Shown here: piece after piece, positions 54,660 through 64,000 of the stretch
Position numbering within the stretch: position 1 is the first letter of the stretch
How the letters are laid out: the number at the start of each line of letters is the position of its first letter
Assembly (NCBI GenBank): GCA_023055355.1
Contig: JALJCS010000051.1
Span: forward strand, 620,001-684,000
Reading direction: 5' to 3'
Source: Agelaius tricolor
Taxonomy: Eukaryota > Chordata > Aves > Passeriformes > Icteridae
Length of the DNA: 64,000 bases
Made by a program: the position numbers and the translations under genes
Notes under the pieces: generated by a model
Told to the model about the DNA's origin: nothing
Database searches by the model: none
What the model saw: only the letters and a program-made list of their open reading frames with translations

Positions 54660-56230
54660 CTTCACTTTACTGAGTTCCCTCAATTAGTGTTTCCCTCCTT
54701 GAGCTGATGCATCCATGCTGCCAGGACAGAAGTGGGTTTCCCATCCCACCTTCCCATGTCTCCCCCATGGTCCTGCAGAAAGAACCACAGGTCAGCCCGT
54801 GGGCTGTACCCTCTCTCTCTAGCTGGGGAACGTTGGGCGCTGACTCTGGGGCCTGTGACTCACACTGGTGCAATGTGGGAACTGTTCCTCCTCACCTCCT
54901 CCCTCATCTCCCTCATCTCCTCTCTGAGTTCTTGGACCACAGCAGAGACATGAGCCTGCATTGGCCCATTGATCACACTCTCATAATTTCTAAGCTTGTT
55001 GGCAACAGAACCTCCTGTCTCTCGTTTGTTATTGGCAATAATCATTGCAATGAAGGTGGTGTATTGAGCTGGCCCCAGATTTGCCAGACTCCACAACATT
55101 TGCCCTGTGCACCTGACCTTGTTGGGGTCATTATCATGCTGTCCATCCCTCCCAAAGAGTACCTCCAATACTGCCACTTCTCTCAGCTCTTGGATCCCTT
55201 CCTCAAGAATCTTCCAGAGCACATTCTGTGGTGCTGGTCCTGCATTCTCTCCCTGTGGACAAACCTCTCTCTGACACTCATTAAAAGCTGTTCCCAGAGG
55301 GAAAGGGACCTTGGCTCCCTTACAAAAATCAGATTCATACCTGAGTCCTGAGTCAAGGGTCCCAAATTCCTTGCCTCACCACCATCCAGCTGGACACCTG
55401 TACCCATAAGGTCCCAGACCCAAAGTAGCCAGGTTCTATAAGCCTCACATCCCTGTCATACAATGTCTTTGTGCAGATTACGGAGACTTTCGTAGGTCAG
55501 GGACTCGATGATGACCTCAACTGTTGCCTCTCCTGGGCATTGGGAAGGCCCTCCTTTCATATCCTCATGATATGAAAATCATGGTAAGATTTCATCTTAG
55601 ATCTCCTTGTTTCCACAGGGGCGACTGCTGCTGGCTGTGACTGCCTTTGCAGTTCAGCTGGAACCTGGACAGTTGTAACATCTGTGGGTTCCACTGCTGC
55701 ACCATCAGACTCTCCCTCTTTGAGGCAGGGGGATGGCTTTTCACCAGCTGTGGAAATGTACTCCTTCAGCACCTGGCCCATCTCTTTCATTAGAACCCTC
55801 ATCCAGCCTGGGTGGTTCATTTCTGAGGTGGGCTGTGGGGCAGGGTCAGGCTCTGGGGCAGCAGCATCCCTGGTCTCTGGGGTAGGTGTCAGTGTGGTTA
55901 TCCAGGTTAATCTTCCCTTATCGCTGAATGCTAAATGTACCAGGCCTATCAGCAACACCAGCCACTGTATGATATCATTAGCATTTAGAGTGGATCTGAA
56001 CCCTTTGAAAACTGGTGGGGCAGACCCAAAGAGCTGGGTGAAGGGCTGGGAAAAAATTTGCCCCCGTGTCATTTCTTCACAGTAAGAACCATTATTAAAG
56101 TAACCCCAAAACCATACACTTAGTGTGTGATAGCTCTGAATCCATGTGCCTGCCTTCCAGAGGAAGTTAAAGATCCATGAATTCCTCACCTCATTAAGCC
56201 ATAAAGCAAACTGGATAACAGCCAGGGCAG
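54660..56230 (-). pseudogene. ERV gag region
   Basis: Minus-strand frames upstream of the protease, in three pieces: 56230-55557, with a hydrophobic stretch and a proline-rich part; 55407-55183; and 55222-54860, with LGPAQYTTFIAMIIANN and a charged EMREMREEVRR helix; then 54873-54667. They are read as gag from their position before pro; no nucleocapsid zinc knuckle (C-x2-C-x4-H-x4-C) is seen. Frame changes between pieces mark it as defective. Confidence 0.6.
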
Positions 56231-56239
56231 CCTTAGTTT

Positions 56240-59200
56240 GGTTAGCCTGTGTTCCCAGGGATTGCCTGGGTGCTCCTGATGGGGCAGAAGGAAGAGCTCC
56301 AGGCCCTCCGTGAGGGTGATGAGGGCAGTGGGCTGTCAGCGGGGGCTGGCTGGGGGAGCTGCAATGCCTGGGCAGGAGCTGCAATCCCTGCCCCGGCTGT
56401 GGTGGGCTTTGCTCCCTGTGTGGACCAGGGGTGGCGTGGGCAGAGCACACAGAGATTTCAGGGATGCGGGCAGGGGGATTCATGGCCAGCACTTTGCAGC
56501 TGATCCCCTTGGCCTCTCCTCTCTTGTGGCCATGGCAAGAGCTGGGTGGGATGGCTCTGGCAGGAAGGTCTCCTTGGATTCCTGCACATCCAGGTTCTGA
56601 CCGTGGCTCTGTTCCTCTCTCTTCCAGCCCTTTGAGCCCTGAGTGAAGACAACAGCCCCTCCTGCATAAGCACATTTGTTCAGGTGATGTTTGAGGGAAG
56701 AGCTGCAGAACTTTCATCTGCTGGCTCAGAAGAACCAGTGTCTCTTTAAGACCTCCAGATCCCTTGGAAGGTGAGACCACCAGGAGACCAGAGGGGATCA
56801 GCTGGAGTTCCAGGCACAGCTGATGACTGGCACAACTGAGCCTGTGGGAAGCTCCCATGGCTCCTGCCTTCTCCCTCCCTGTTGACAGCTCCCTCCCTCC
56901 AGCCCTCAGACCGTGCCCATCCCCTTTCTTCCCTTCCAGCTCATCCCTCTGCTTCGCCTTCCATTAATAAACAGTTTGGCTTCCTCACTTTACCTGCATC
57001 TCTGTGGAGCTGGAGTGATTCAAATCCGGGGCCCTGGGACACACAGGCCCCTGCTGCCGTTCTCTCCCACACTGTGTTTTGTGCACAGACACAGAGGAAC
57101 AAGGACAGGTCAGGAGGGAAAGGTTCCTGTGCTGAAGGTCCAGTTCCACAACACTGTGGAGTTACAGATCTTGCTGAGCACCCTGGAGCCGTGGATTTTG
57201 GAAGAGCCGACCTGAGGATGCTCTGAACCCAGCTGAGAGGGATTCCATGGCAAGCATCCATGGAGGGCAAATGAGCTTGGAATGCTGGAAGGTTTCAAGA
57301 ACAGCTTCCTGAAAGCACAGCAATGCTCCATCCCTGCACAGGATGAGGAAGAGGGCAGAACCAGAGACCATCCGGGCTTAGCAGGGAGCTCTGGGTGTGC
57401 CTAAGGGCAAATGAAGCAGCAGCACGGTGCCCGAGACTCGGACACGCGGCCGTGCCGGTGCCCGGAGAGCTGTCAGGCAGTGCCGGGATCCCGGCTGTGG
57501 TTCTGGTCCCCACAAGTGAGGAATGGCAGCCCCAGGCTCAGAGCCAGTCAGAAAGCCAACCAAGGGAGAGCAGAGGGAGGGCACCCTTCCAGTCTCTCCC
57601 GGGCATGGCCGCAAATCAACCCCTGCTGCTTCTTCCTCCGCCTGTGTTTGGGCTGTGCTGGTGGCAGAGCCAGCCAGGTTGTGCTCTGTGTTCCAAAGCC
57701 TGTTGGGAGCGGGCATGAAAAGTGCTGTGTGCACAGCAGAGAGTCCTGGAAGGTGCTGGCAAGAGCATCCTGTGGGGACAGGGCTCTGGGCTCTGGCTGG
57801 GAACAGCCTGGTTTTGGTGCTGTGAGCACAGGCAGGAGCTGAGGCAGGGGAAGAGGCAGCGGGCAGCTTGTGTTTGTAGAGGGCCTGGGGCTGCACCTCT
57901 GAACCTGCACCTGGACACACACTTGGGGGAATACGAGCTAGAGCTGGAGTGCCTGTCCTGAAAGGACCTGGAGTCATTCAGCCTTGCCAGCTTTCCTTAA
58001 GAGTGTGTTGGTGTTCCCCAGGAAAGCCACACATTTGGAGAAATGCCTTTGGAGGAAAGGGGCTTGCTTCTCAAGGAAAGTGCTTCCCAGGGAGCTCCCA
58101 GTGAGGCAGGCGTGAGTGTCCCCCTTTGTCTCTCTGTGCTCCTTTCAATCCTTGAGGCCCCTTGCACTTGGCAGAGGAGCAGGGCAAGGGAGAAGGCTGT
58201 GAAGAGCAGGTTTGGCATCCACCTGGACCTGCAGAGACCAACCCAAGCACTTGCAGCAGGGTGTGTTCCCCTCCTTTGGACAGAGGGTGAGCAGGAGCAT
58301 CTCTGTCCAGCCATGAGCCCCAAAGCTCTCTGTGAGAGCTGTGAATTAAAAGGCCTTTGCACACACACTTTTCACATCTTTCCTGTCTGCTGTGTTTCCA
58401 CTCTTGGCAAAATGCATTTGCCTCCTGCTTGGTGGGAGCTGCTGTGGCCCAGGGCCAGCACAGAGCTGGGATGTGTGGGCCAGGCAGCGGGCAGAGCCTT
58501 GGCTGATCTTGGTGTGTCCCTGGCCTCAGAAAAGGCCTCCCAAGGTGTCCTGCTCATTGGCTCTCCCTGTGCATCTTGGAGAGAACAAGGTGGGCATTTC
58601 TGGCAGCTGGGCATCAGCAGGCCTCAAAATGGGGGCGTGTGGTGGAGTGAGCCCAGCTGAGATCCCCTGAGAGGAGCCCAGTGCTCCTTGCTCCTCTCTG
58701 CTGACCCGGGAGCGTTTGTCTGCTTTCGGGATGGCCCTGGCTGTGTCAGGGCTGCTCCGTGGACACGAGACAGCCGCTCCTGTCCCGCTGGGTCCCAGCA
58801 GTGCCTGGCAGCAGCCCTGCATCCACGTCAGGATGCTGGCCAAGAGAGGCCCTGGGAGCTGAGGCAGCTGATTGGAAGCTTTTGCAGATACACACAGGGC
58901 ATGGCCAGCAGTGTTCCCTCAGGATACAGCAGTGCTGAGGCGCCTCCCCAGAGCTGCCTGATGCTGCCCACTCCTTGTGGCACCAGTTGCTTTCCTGTGG
59001 GATGTTCTAGCTCCCCCAAGAGTGAAGAGGGAGCTGGAGAAAGAGCTGGCCAGGCTGCTCTGGATCCTTTCCCAACAGCCCTGGCTGAGTGGAGCAGTCC
59101 GAGCTGAGCGCAGAGGTGCCCATGGAACAGCCGTGCCCAGGAAGGCTCGCTGGGAAGGGGGATCCAGGAACCACAGGCCTGGCAGCCTGAGCTGCCACCG

Positions 59201-60580
59201 GGGAAGGCCTTGGAGCAGATCCTCCTGAGTGCCAGCCCATGGCACGTGCAGGGAACCAGGGCGTCTGCTGGAGGCTGGGAAAGCTCTGCAGAGGGACGGG
59301 CACAGCTGGGGCTCCTGGTGAGGTGTTGAGGGCTTCTCTGTGGGATTTTGGGGGGTTGGTGTCGGTGGGATGTTGGGGAAGGAGTTGTCTGGAAGGTGAG
59401 AGGTCTGGGCTGGAATTTGAGTCAGTTTGAAGGCAGCATCTATGCTTTGGCACAGCTTTGGTTATGCAGGGCAGAAAGAATATCTGTGACTATTTCTATT
59501 CATGGTCCTCTTTCCCCTGCAGGGAACAAGAGGGGAGAGCTGTACTTTATTGGCCACTTTGATATCTGTACTGCGGGAGAATCAACCCTTTTGCCATCTA
59601 CTCATTTGTTTGGGTTACTCTTGTAACACTGAGTGGTCTTTCATTCCTTGAGAGTTTTTATTCCTTAAGAAAATTAGGAGATTATCATCCCTTCATCAAA
59701 ATCCATTTGCAAATCAAAGAATGGTCTTCTTTTTGGCTCTGTGTAGTGTTATGTTTTGTAAAGTGTCATTCAATGGATGATAAGGCAAATGAGTTGCTGC
59801 TTCAGGATGGGACACAAACTTGTAGACCAGTCACATTCTCAGGCCATCCCAATAAATTTGGGAAGTTTGCAAATTTTGGAACGACTTGAGCTGAGCAATG
59901 GGAAGTACAACTTTCCTGAAGTGAGGATTCCTTAATGCCAGATTCTTCTGAGTCTTCATGGCCAAGATGTTTTTGTGGTGCAGGAAATGACTTCAATGAG
60001 AAAATAATTCCAGCACAGAGTAAGAGCTTCTGACAGAGACCAAGTGTTGCCAGCAGTTGCTGCAGGTGCTGCTGCCATCAGCCCCCAATGCACGTGGGCT
60101 TTGGCTCCCTGTGGCACAGCAGCCCCCCGGGGGCACAGGTCTCTGGGGCAGGAGACGGGCACCAGCGCTGCCAGGGCTCGGGGGTGGCAGCTCTGCTTGG
60201 GCAGGGACTCTGCCACAGCTGCTGCTGTCAGCGCTGCCTGGGCCCCAGGGCTCAGAGCAGCATTCGTGCCCTGGCCCACACATTCCTTGTCTGTGTCACA
60301 CCCGTGGGTTTGGGATGGCCACCGGCCGGGAGGTGTCCCAAGGAGGCCGTGCCAGCTTCCCTGGAAGGCCCCGTGCCCTTCCCAGCGCGGCTGCGTCGGC
60401 AGCCCTGGGGCTCCTTCTGCTGCCCTGAGCCCGCAGAGCAGGGCAGCGTTTGCTGATGCTCTGAGCCCTTCCTAAAGATCCTGTGGGGCTGCCTTAGACA
60501 CCTGGGGCCAGGGATTCCTTCCAGCCTGGGCCACTTTGGCTGGGCTGGGGGCGGCCCCAGGGCAGGGGGCAGGGTGTGCA
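56240..60580. other. Upstream flank of the MROH gene, no gene recognised
   Basis: GC-rich DNA with many overlapping open frames but no domain I can name and no chain of phase-compatible exons. It might contain the end of a neighbouring paralogue in a tandem array: at 58330-58350 a gtgaattaaaaggcc word resembles a polyadenylation signal after an open frame. This is not supported further. Confidence 0.3.
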
Positions 60581-60583
60581 GGG

Positions 60584-60998
60584 GCCCTTTGTGACACGGT
60601 GCAGCACGGTCACTGTGGCATAGAACGGGTGTCCAAGGGCCCTTTGTGACACGTGGGAAATAGAAGCTTGCCCGGCTGCTGGGAACAGGCAACGGGGCAG
60701 AACGGGACAGAGCGGTGCCGTGAGGAGCCCCCGCACAGCGCCCTCGTTCCTGTCCCACCCGGAGCCTTTCCGAGGCGTTATTCCTGCAGGTGACCTCGAG
60801 ACCAGACCACAATCCTTGACAGGAGTCTCCTGTCCTGGTGGCCGGAGCCCTCGAGACCAGAGTGCAGGACTTGCTGTCCTGAAGCCTCCCTGAGGCTTCT
60901 GTCTTGAAGGTGCCTTCCAGGCACCACTGCAGGACTTGCTGACTCAGAGCATTTCTGAGGCATCTTTCCTGCAAGTAGCCACAAATCCAGTCACTGAC
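60584..60998 (+). repeat. Repeated 5' region of the MROH gene
   Basis: Two copies of ccctttgtgacac lie 55 bases apart (about 60587 and 60642). Then, from about 60760, four degenerate ~60 bp units follow, each with a gagg-c-tttcctgcaggtg core and a gaccag...caggacttgctgac end, the last running into the ATG at 60999. These are probably the 5' UTR and promoter. Confidence 0.6.
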
Positions 60999-61119
60999 AT
61001 GGAGCAGAGACCCCCGAGAGTGCCCAAGCTGGCCTGGGTGGAGGAGGAGGAAGAAGGCCCTGCAGCTGCCCCAGCACAGGAGACCGAGGAGGTGGTGCCG
61101 TTCCAGCCACCACAGGAGG
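60999..61119 (+). CDS. MROH-like gene exon 1
   Basis: Maestro heat-like repeat (MROH) proteins are long helical HEAT-repeat proteins of uncertain function, highly duplicated in songbirds. The start ATG at 60999 opens MEQRPPRVPKLAWVEEEEEG and a Pro/Glu-rich segment, the usual opening of avian family members. Donor GTGAGT at 61120. Ends in phase 1. The nine exons found give 404 codons without a stop and the gene continues past the window. Confidence 0.8.
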
Positions 61120-61170
61120 GTGAGTGGCAGAGCTGGGCCACAGGGTTGGCATCTGCAGCCAGCTTGACCC

Positions 61171-61228
61171 CATGCCATGCCATGCCATGCCATGCCATGC
61201 CATGCCATGCCATGCCATGCCATGCCAT
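61171..61228. repeat. (ATGCC)n pentanucleotide microsatellite
   Basis: About eleven catgc units in MROH intron 1. Reading frames of the form MPCHA across it are repeat artefacts. Confidence 0.95.
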
Positions 61229-61412
61229 CCTATCCCCTGGGGAAATGCCCATGGACAGGACAGAAGAGGGCCTGGGCAGACACCCTGCAGTGGCCGCGCT
61301 CCATCCCCTGGGCCATCCCGGGGCTCTCCCTGCCTGGGGGGCGCAGAGCTGGGCTGTGTTCTCCGGCCTCTCCCACAGCCCCTCAGCTCTGGCTGCTCTC
61401 GCTCTTTGCCAG

Positions 61413-61477
61413 ATGCAGCCCTGGAGTGCACACAAGAGCAGGAATCCAGCCGTGGCCGCTTCCGCAGCACAGCCCAG
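61413..61477 (+). CDS. MROH-like exon 2
   Basis: 65 bases, acceptor ctctttgccag, donor GTACCT. It encodes a short polar linker (DAALECTQEQESSRGRFRST). Restores phase 0. Confidence 0.75.
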
Positions 61478-61586
61478 GTACCTGCAGCCACCCCCACCTG
61501 GGCTGGGCCTGCTGTCCCTGCTCAGCCCAGCACCGTGTGTGCAGCACTCCATGCAACATCCCCGGCTTCCTGCCCTTCTCCTACAG

Positions 61587-61736
61587 TTCATCTGCAAATT
61601 CATCAAGAGAATGCAGGAGGAGGAGACCATGACCATGGGCACTGGGCTCAGACCATACTCGCCCATCTTCAAAACCAAGCCCAGCGCTGCCCTCCTGTGT
61701 ATGCTTGTAGAGGAAGGTTTTTACTATCCAAACCAA
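61587..61736 (+). CDS. MROH-like exon 3
   Basis: Exactly 50 codons, acceptor cttctcctacag, donor GTAAGC. FICKFIKRMQEEE is an amphipathic helix, followed by the KTKPSAALLCMLVEEGFYYP segment. Confidence 0.8.
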
Positions 61737-61921
61737 GTAAGCAGCCTGTGGGCAGGGTTTGATCCTCCCAGGAATTGCTTGGCCTCCCAAGCCACGCATG
61801 CTGGTTGCTGTGAGCCTTTGAGGCCACATGGCAGCGCGCTGGGAAGGGAAGCACTTCTCTGGGCAACCTGGGAACATTGCTCCCCCTGGCAGCTTCCCAA
61901 GTCTCCCTGTGCCTTCTCCAG

Positions 61922-62070
61922 GTGCCCGCCATGGTGAGGTTCATCCACCAGTGGCTCCTGGTCAATGATTGTGCTGAAGCCAGGCTGGACGAGGCCCTGC
62001 TGGATCTGACGGAAGCACAGCCAGATGACGCAGTCCTGACGCTGCTGCGTGTGGCCCCGTCCTGTGACAG
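61922..62070 (+). CDS. MROH-like exon 4
   Basis: 149 bases, acceptor ccttctccag, donor GTATGG. It reads VPAMVRFIHQWLLVND, ARLDEALLDLT and DDAVLTLLRVAPSCDR, paired helices of a HEAT-type repeat and a standard MROH signature. Ends in phase 2. Confidence 0.9.
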
Positions 62071-62377
62071 GTATGGGGCCCACCTGCCCAGAGGGCTCAG
62101 GCCTCCCCAGCCCATCAGCCTGTACAGCCTGCCGCAGGTCTCTGAGCAACAGAGACTTCCAGGGCCCTCTGGCTGCTGCCTTTCCCAGCCCTGGCACGTC
62201 AGCCCCTGAGCCTGCTGCCATGCTCCCTCCCTGCCCCTCAGGGCTCTGTCCCCACAGGCCTGGGCTGCCTGGCTGCTGCTGGCCAGGGCCAGTGGGCAGA
62301 GGCAGAGCTGGCAGCCAGCTCAGCTCCCCACGCTGCTGTGGCTGAGACCCCCCTGAGACAGAGCTCTGACCCCCCAG

Positions 62378-62525
62378 GGCTGCCATGGCCATGTGGAAGA
62401 CCATCATGGGCTCAGCCAGGACTGCCGAGCTGGCACAGCTGATCCTCCTGGATGTGCTGGGGAGCTGGCCAGAGCACAGCACGTGCACCTCCGATGGGGA
62501 CCAAACGGCTGTCTTTAACCTGGCT
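62378..62525 (+). CDS. MROH-like exon 5
   Basis: 148 bases, acceptor gaccccccag, donor GTGAGT. It reads AAMAMWKTIMGSARTAE and LILLDVLGSWPEHSTCTSDGD, typical MROH sequence. Ends in phase 0. Confidence 0.9.
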
Positions 62526-62774
62526 GTGAGTTTCTGCAAGTGGCCTTTGCTGGCCCCAAGGCCGCCTCTCCAGCAGCTCTCCATCCTCCTTCCCCCACTG
62601 CATCTGCCTGCCTCAGGCGCTGGCCTGAAACCTGGCCCAGGGGCAGCTTCAGGCCCAGCAGGCCCCGTGCTCCCCTTGCCAAGGTCTCTGCGGGCCTCTC
62701 CCTGCCACGCTCGGGCCCTGCCACACGGACGCCTGGGCACTGAGCGCTGTCTCGGGGGCCTTTGTCCCTTGCAG

Positions 62775-62962
62775 GCAACCGTGGTGATGTGGAAGATCCT
62801 GCAGGTGCCCTGTCTGCCACGGATATTGAAGGTGTATTTCCCCCGCCTATTTGTGCATCTGCTCTTCCAAGTGTTCTCCAGCACCTTGGAGATGCCAGAG
62901 GAGGTCGATGCCTTCTGGAAGGGATGCCAGCAAGAGCACGGCCTTGCCACCAGCCCCAACAG
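62775..62962 (+). CDS. MROH-like exon 6
   Basis: 188 bases, acceptor tcccttgcag, donor GTGCTC. It reads VMWKILQVPCLPRILKVYFP, LFVHLLFQVF and MPEEVDAFWKGCQQEHG, a central MROH repeat. Ends in phase 2. Confidence 0.9.
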
Positions 62963-63051
62963 GTGCTCCATGCCACTCCTCCTGTCCCTGCCACGTGGCC
63001 TGCCAAGGAGCCAGTGCTGCCAGCGTCACCTGGCCTTTGCTGTGCACACAG

Positions 63052-63189
63052 GTTTGCAGTGCGCACCCTGAAGTCCCTGCTCTGCCTTCTCCGCTGTGAG
63101 GATGTGGTGGTGGCAATGGAACGCAGGTGTGGCTGGGACACGCTGCTCTCTCTTGACACCCACCACTTTGCCGTGGCTCTGCTGGCCAG
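63052..63189 (+). CDS. MROH-like exon 7
   Basis: 138 bases, acceptor gtgcacacag, donor GTGAGA. It reads FAVRTLKSLLCLL, VVVAMERRCGWDTLL and THHFAVALLAR. Ends in phase 2. Confidence 0.9.
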
Positions 63190-63466
63190 GTGAGAGCCCC
63201 TTCTCCCCACTGCCTCTGACATTTGTGCTCTGTGCCCGGGGTGTCCTGCAAAACATGGTCATGGGCCAGAGGGCCTTGTCACTGTGGGACAGCCAAGCAG
63301 ACTGGAAAAGGCTGGCAGAGGAGGGTGCCCATGAGAAAGCAACTCCCGAGTGGCCCAGGTCCCCTTGCTGGAAGGGTGGTGGGGAAAGATGAGAACTCTG
63401 TGAGTCACTCCTGGGAGAGATTTGCCCCACTGGCTCAGGGTCTTGTTTCCTTTTTCCTCTCTTTAG

Positions 63467-63581
63467 AGAAATTTCCCATTCAGCCCTACACTTTTGTTCC
63501 GGGATTGCATTCTACCTGCTCGCCATGCTGGGCCAAGAGATGCCATACTGGGATTTCCCTGCCCTGGCATTCCTTGTGGAG
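63467..63581 (+). CDS. MROH-like exon 8
   Basis: 115 bases, acceptor cctctctttag, donor GTGAGC. It reads CSGIAFYLLAMLGQEMPYWD and ALAFLVE. Ends in phase 0. Confidence 0.85.
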
Positions 63582-63738
63582 GTGAGCCTCAAGGCCAGCG
63601 CTGCCTCCCAGCTCTCTGCCCTCTCATAGGCACAGCTGCCAGGACGGTGCCCGTGCCCTGTGCTGCTGCCTGGGCCCGGCCCTGTGCGGTTCCGGGCTCC
63701 TGCCGGCCGGCTCCCTGTCACTGCCCTGTGCCTTTCAG

Positions 63739-63876
63739 GTCCTCGAGTGCCTGGACCTGAGGGAATGCAGTGACAGTGTTCTGCAGATCATGGCACAGAA
63801 CCTGCAGAGCCAGCACAGGGCCAGGCGTTACTTGGCACTCAGAGGCCTCGTAGTGCTGGGCAAGAATCCCTTGATG
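63739..63876 (+). CDS. MROH-like exon 9 (last in window)
   Basis: 46 codons, acceptor gcctttcag, donor GTGAGA. It reads VLECLDLRECSDSVLQIMA and YLALRGLVVLGKNPLM. The next acceptor, cctcccgcttcag, ends exactly at base 64000, so exon 10 starts just outside the window. Confidence 0.85.
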
Positions 63877-64000
63877 GTGAGAAGGGGGCAGTGGCTGAAG
63901 CCGTGCAGGCAGCGTGGGGCCGGGCAAGGCAGTCGCTTGGCCTTGCCTGGGCTTGGGGCCCTGGGGCAGCTGCTCCCACCTCTCCTGCCTCCCGCTTCAG

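Noticed and set aside
56231..56858. N-terminal extension of the minus-strand gag-like frame
   Set aside because: The upstream ~210 residues look like chance open frame in GC-rich flank; the ERV-like sequence begins near 56230.
60252..61223. 323-codon minus-strand frame starting MAWHGMAWHG
   Set aside because: Starts in the ATGCC microsatellite and lies antisense to the MROH 5' region.
61724..62971. 415-codon minus-strand frame
   Set aside because: Antisense to MROH exons 4-6, which have consistent splice sites and family signatures.

Overview
The window looks like nuclear DNA from a bird, most likely a songbird. It holds CR1 LINE fragments, many endogenous retrovirus (ERV) LTRs and an ERV gag-pro-pol, an OR14-type olfactory receptor pseudogene, and two intron-rich protein genes from families that are multi-copy in songbirds: a HYDIN-like gene and a maestro heat-like repeat (MROH) gene. 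Nothing prokaryotic is present. The species and chromosome cannot be read from the sequence; the ERV load would suit a repeat-rich region such as W or a duplicated block, but that is inference.

Layout. 1-815: tail of an ERV envelope gene, polypurine tract, and a tandem repeat. 2334-3265: olfactory receptor pseudogene. 3990-5790: two CR1 fragments around a ~37 bp minisatellite. 7778-9248: a 1.5 kb LTR, then AT-rich DNA to 12.1 kb. 12411-42836, minus strand: a complete, unusually short HYDIN-like gene. 41.4-50 kb: a cluster of LTRs, a CpG island, and a broken actinoporin-like gene (47675-48159). 51699-56230: a 1.23 kb LTR that cuts off a minus-strand ERV gag-pro-pol, itself split by another LTR. 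60999-end, plus strand: the first nine exons of an MROH gene that runs off the window.

Main result. Eighteen minus-strand exons between 42836 and 12411 join, at canonical GT/AG sites with every phase compatible, into one open frame of 3288 nt (1095 residues). It covers the N-terminal ASH/MSP-domain part of HYDIN (a central-pair protein of motile cilia), lacks a middle section whose remains are visible as an out-of-phase exon and a decayed exon, and ends in a coiled coil plus about 22 copies of a lysine-rich octapeptide instead of the remaining ~3700 residues of ordinary HYDIN. I read it as a shortened, possibly functional HYDIN paralogue.

The repeats record a sequence of events. One LTR at 41398-41783 with a 6 bp target duplication has its empty site preserved in a sister copy at about 37.07 kb. 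Two further LTRs (45719-46030 and 47074-47475) also keep perfect 6 bp target duplications. Exon coordinates come from hand reading of splice sites and frames; family names come from remembered family features, with no database search.
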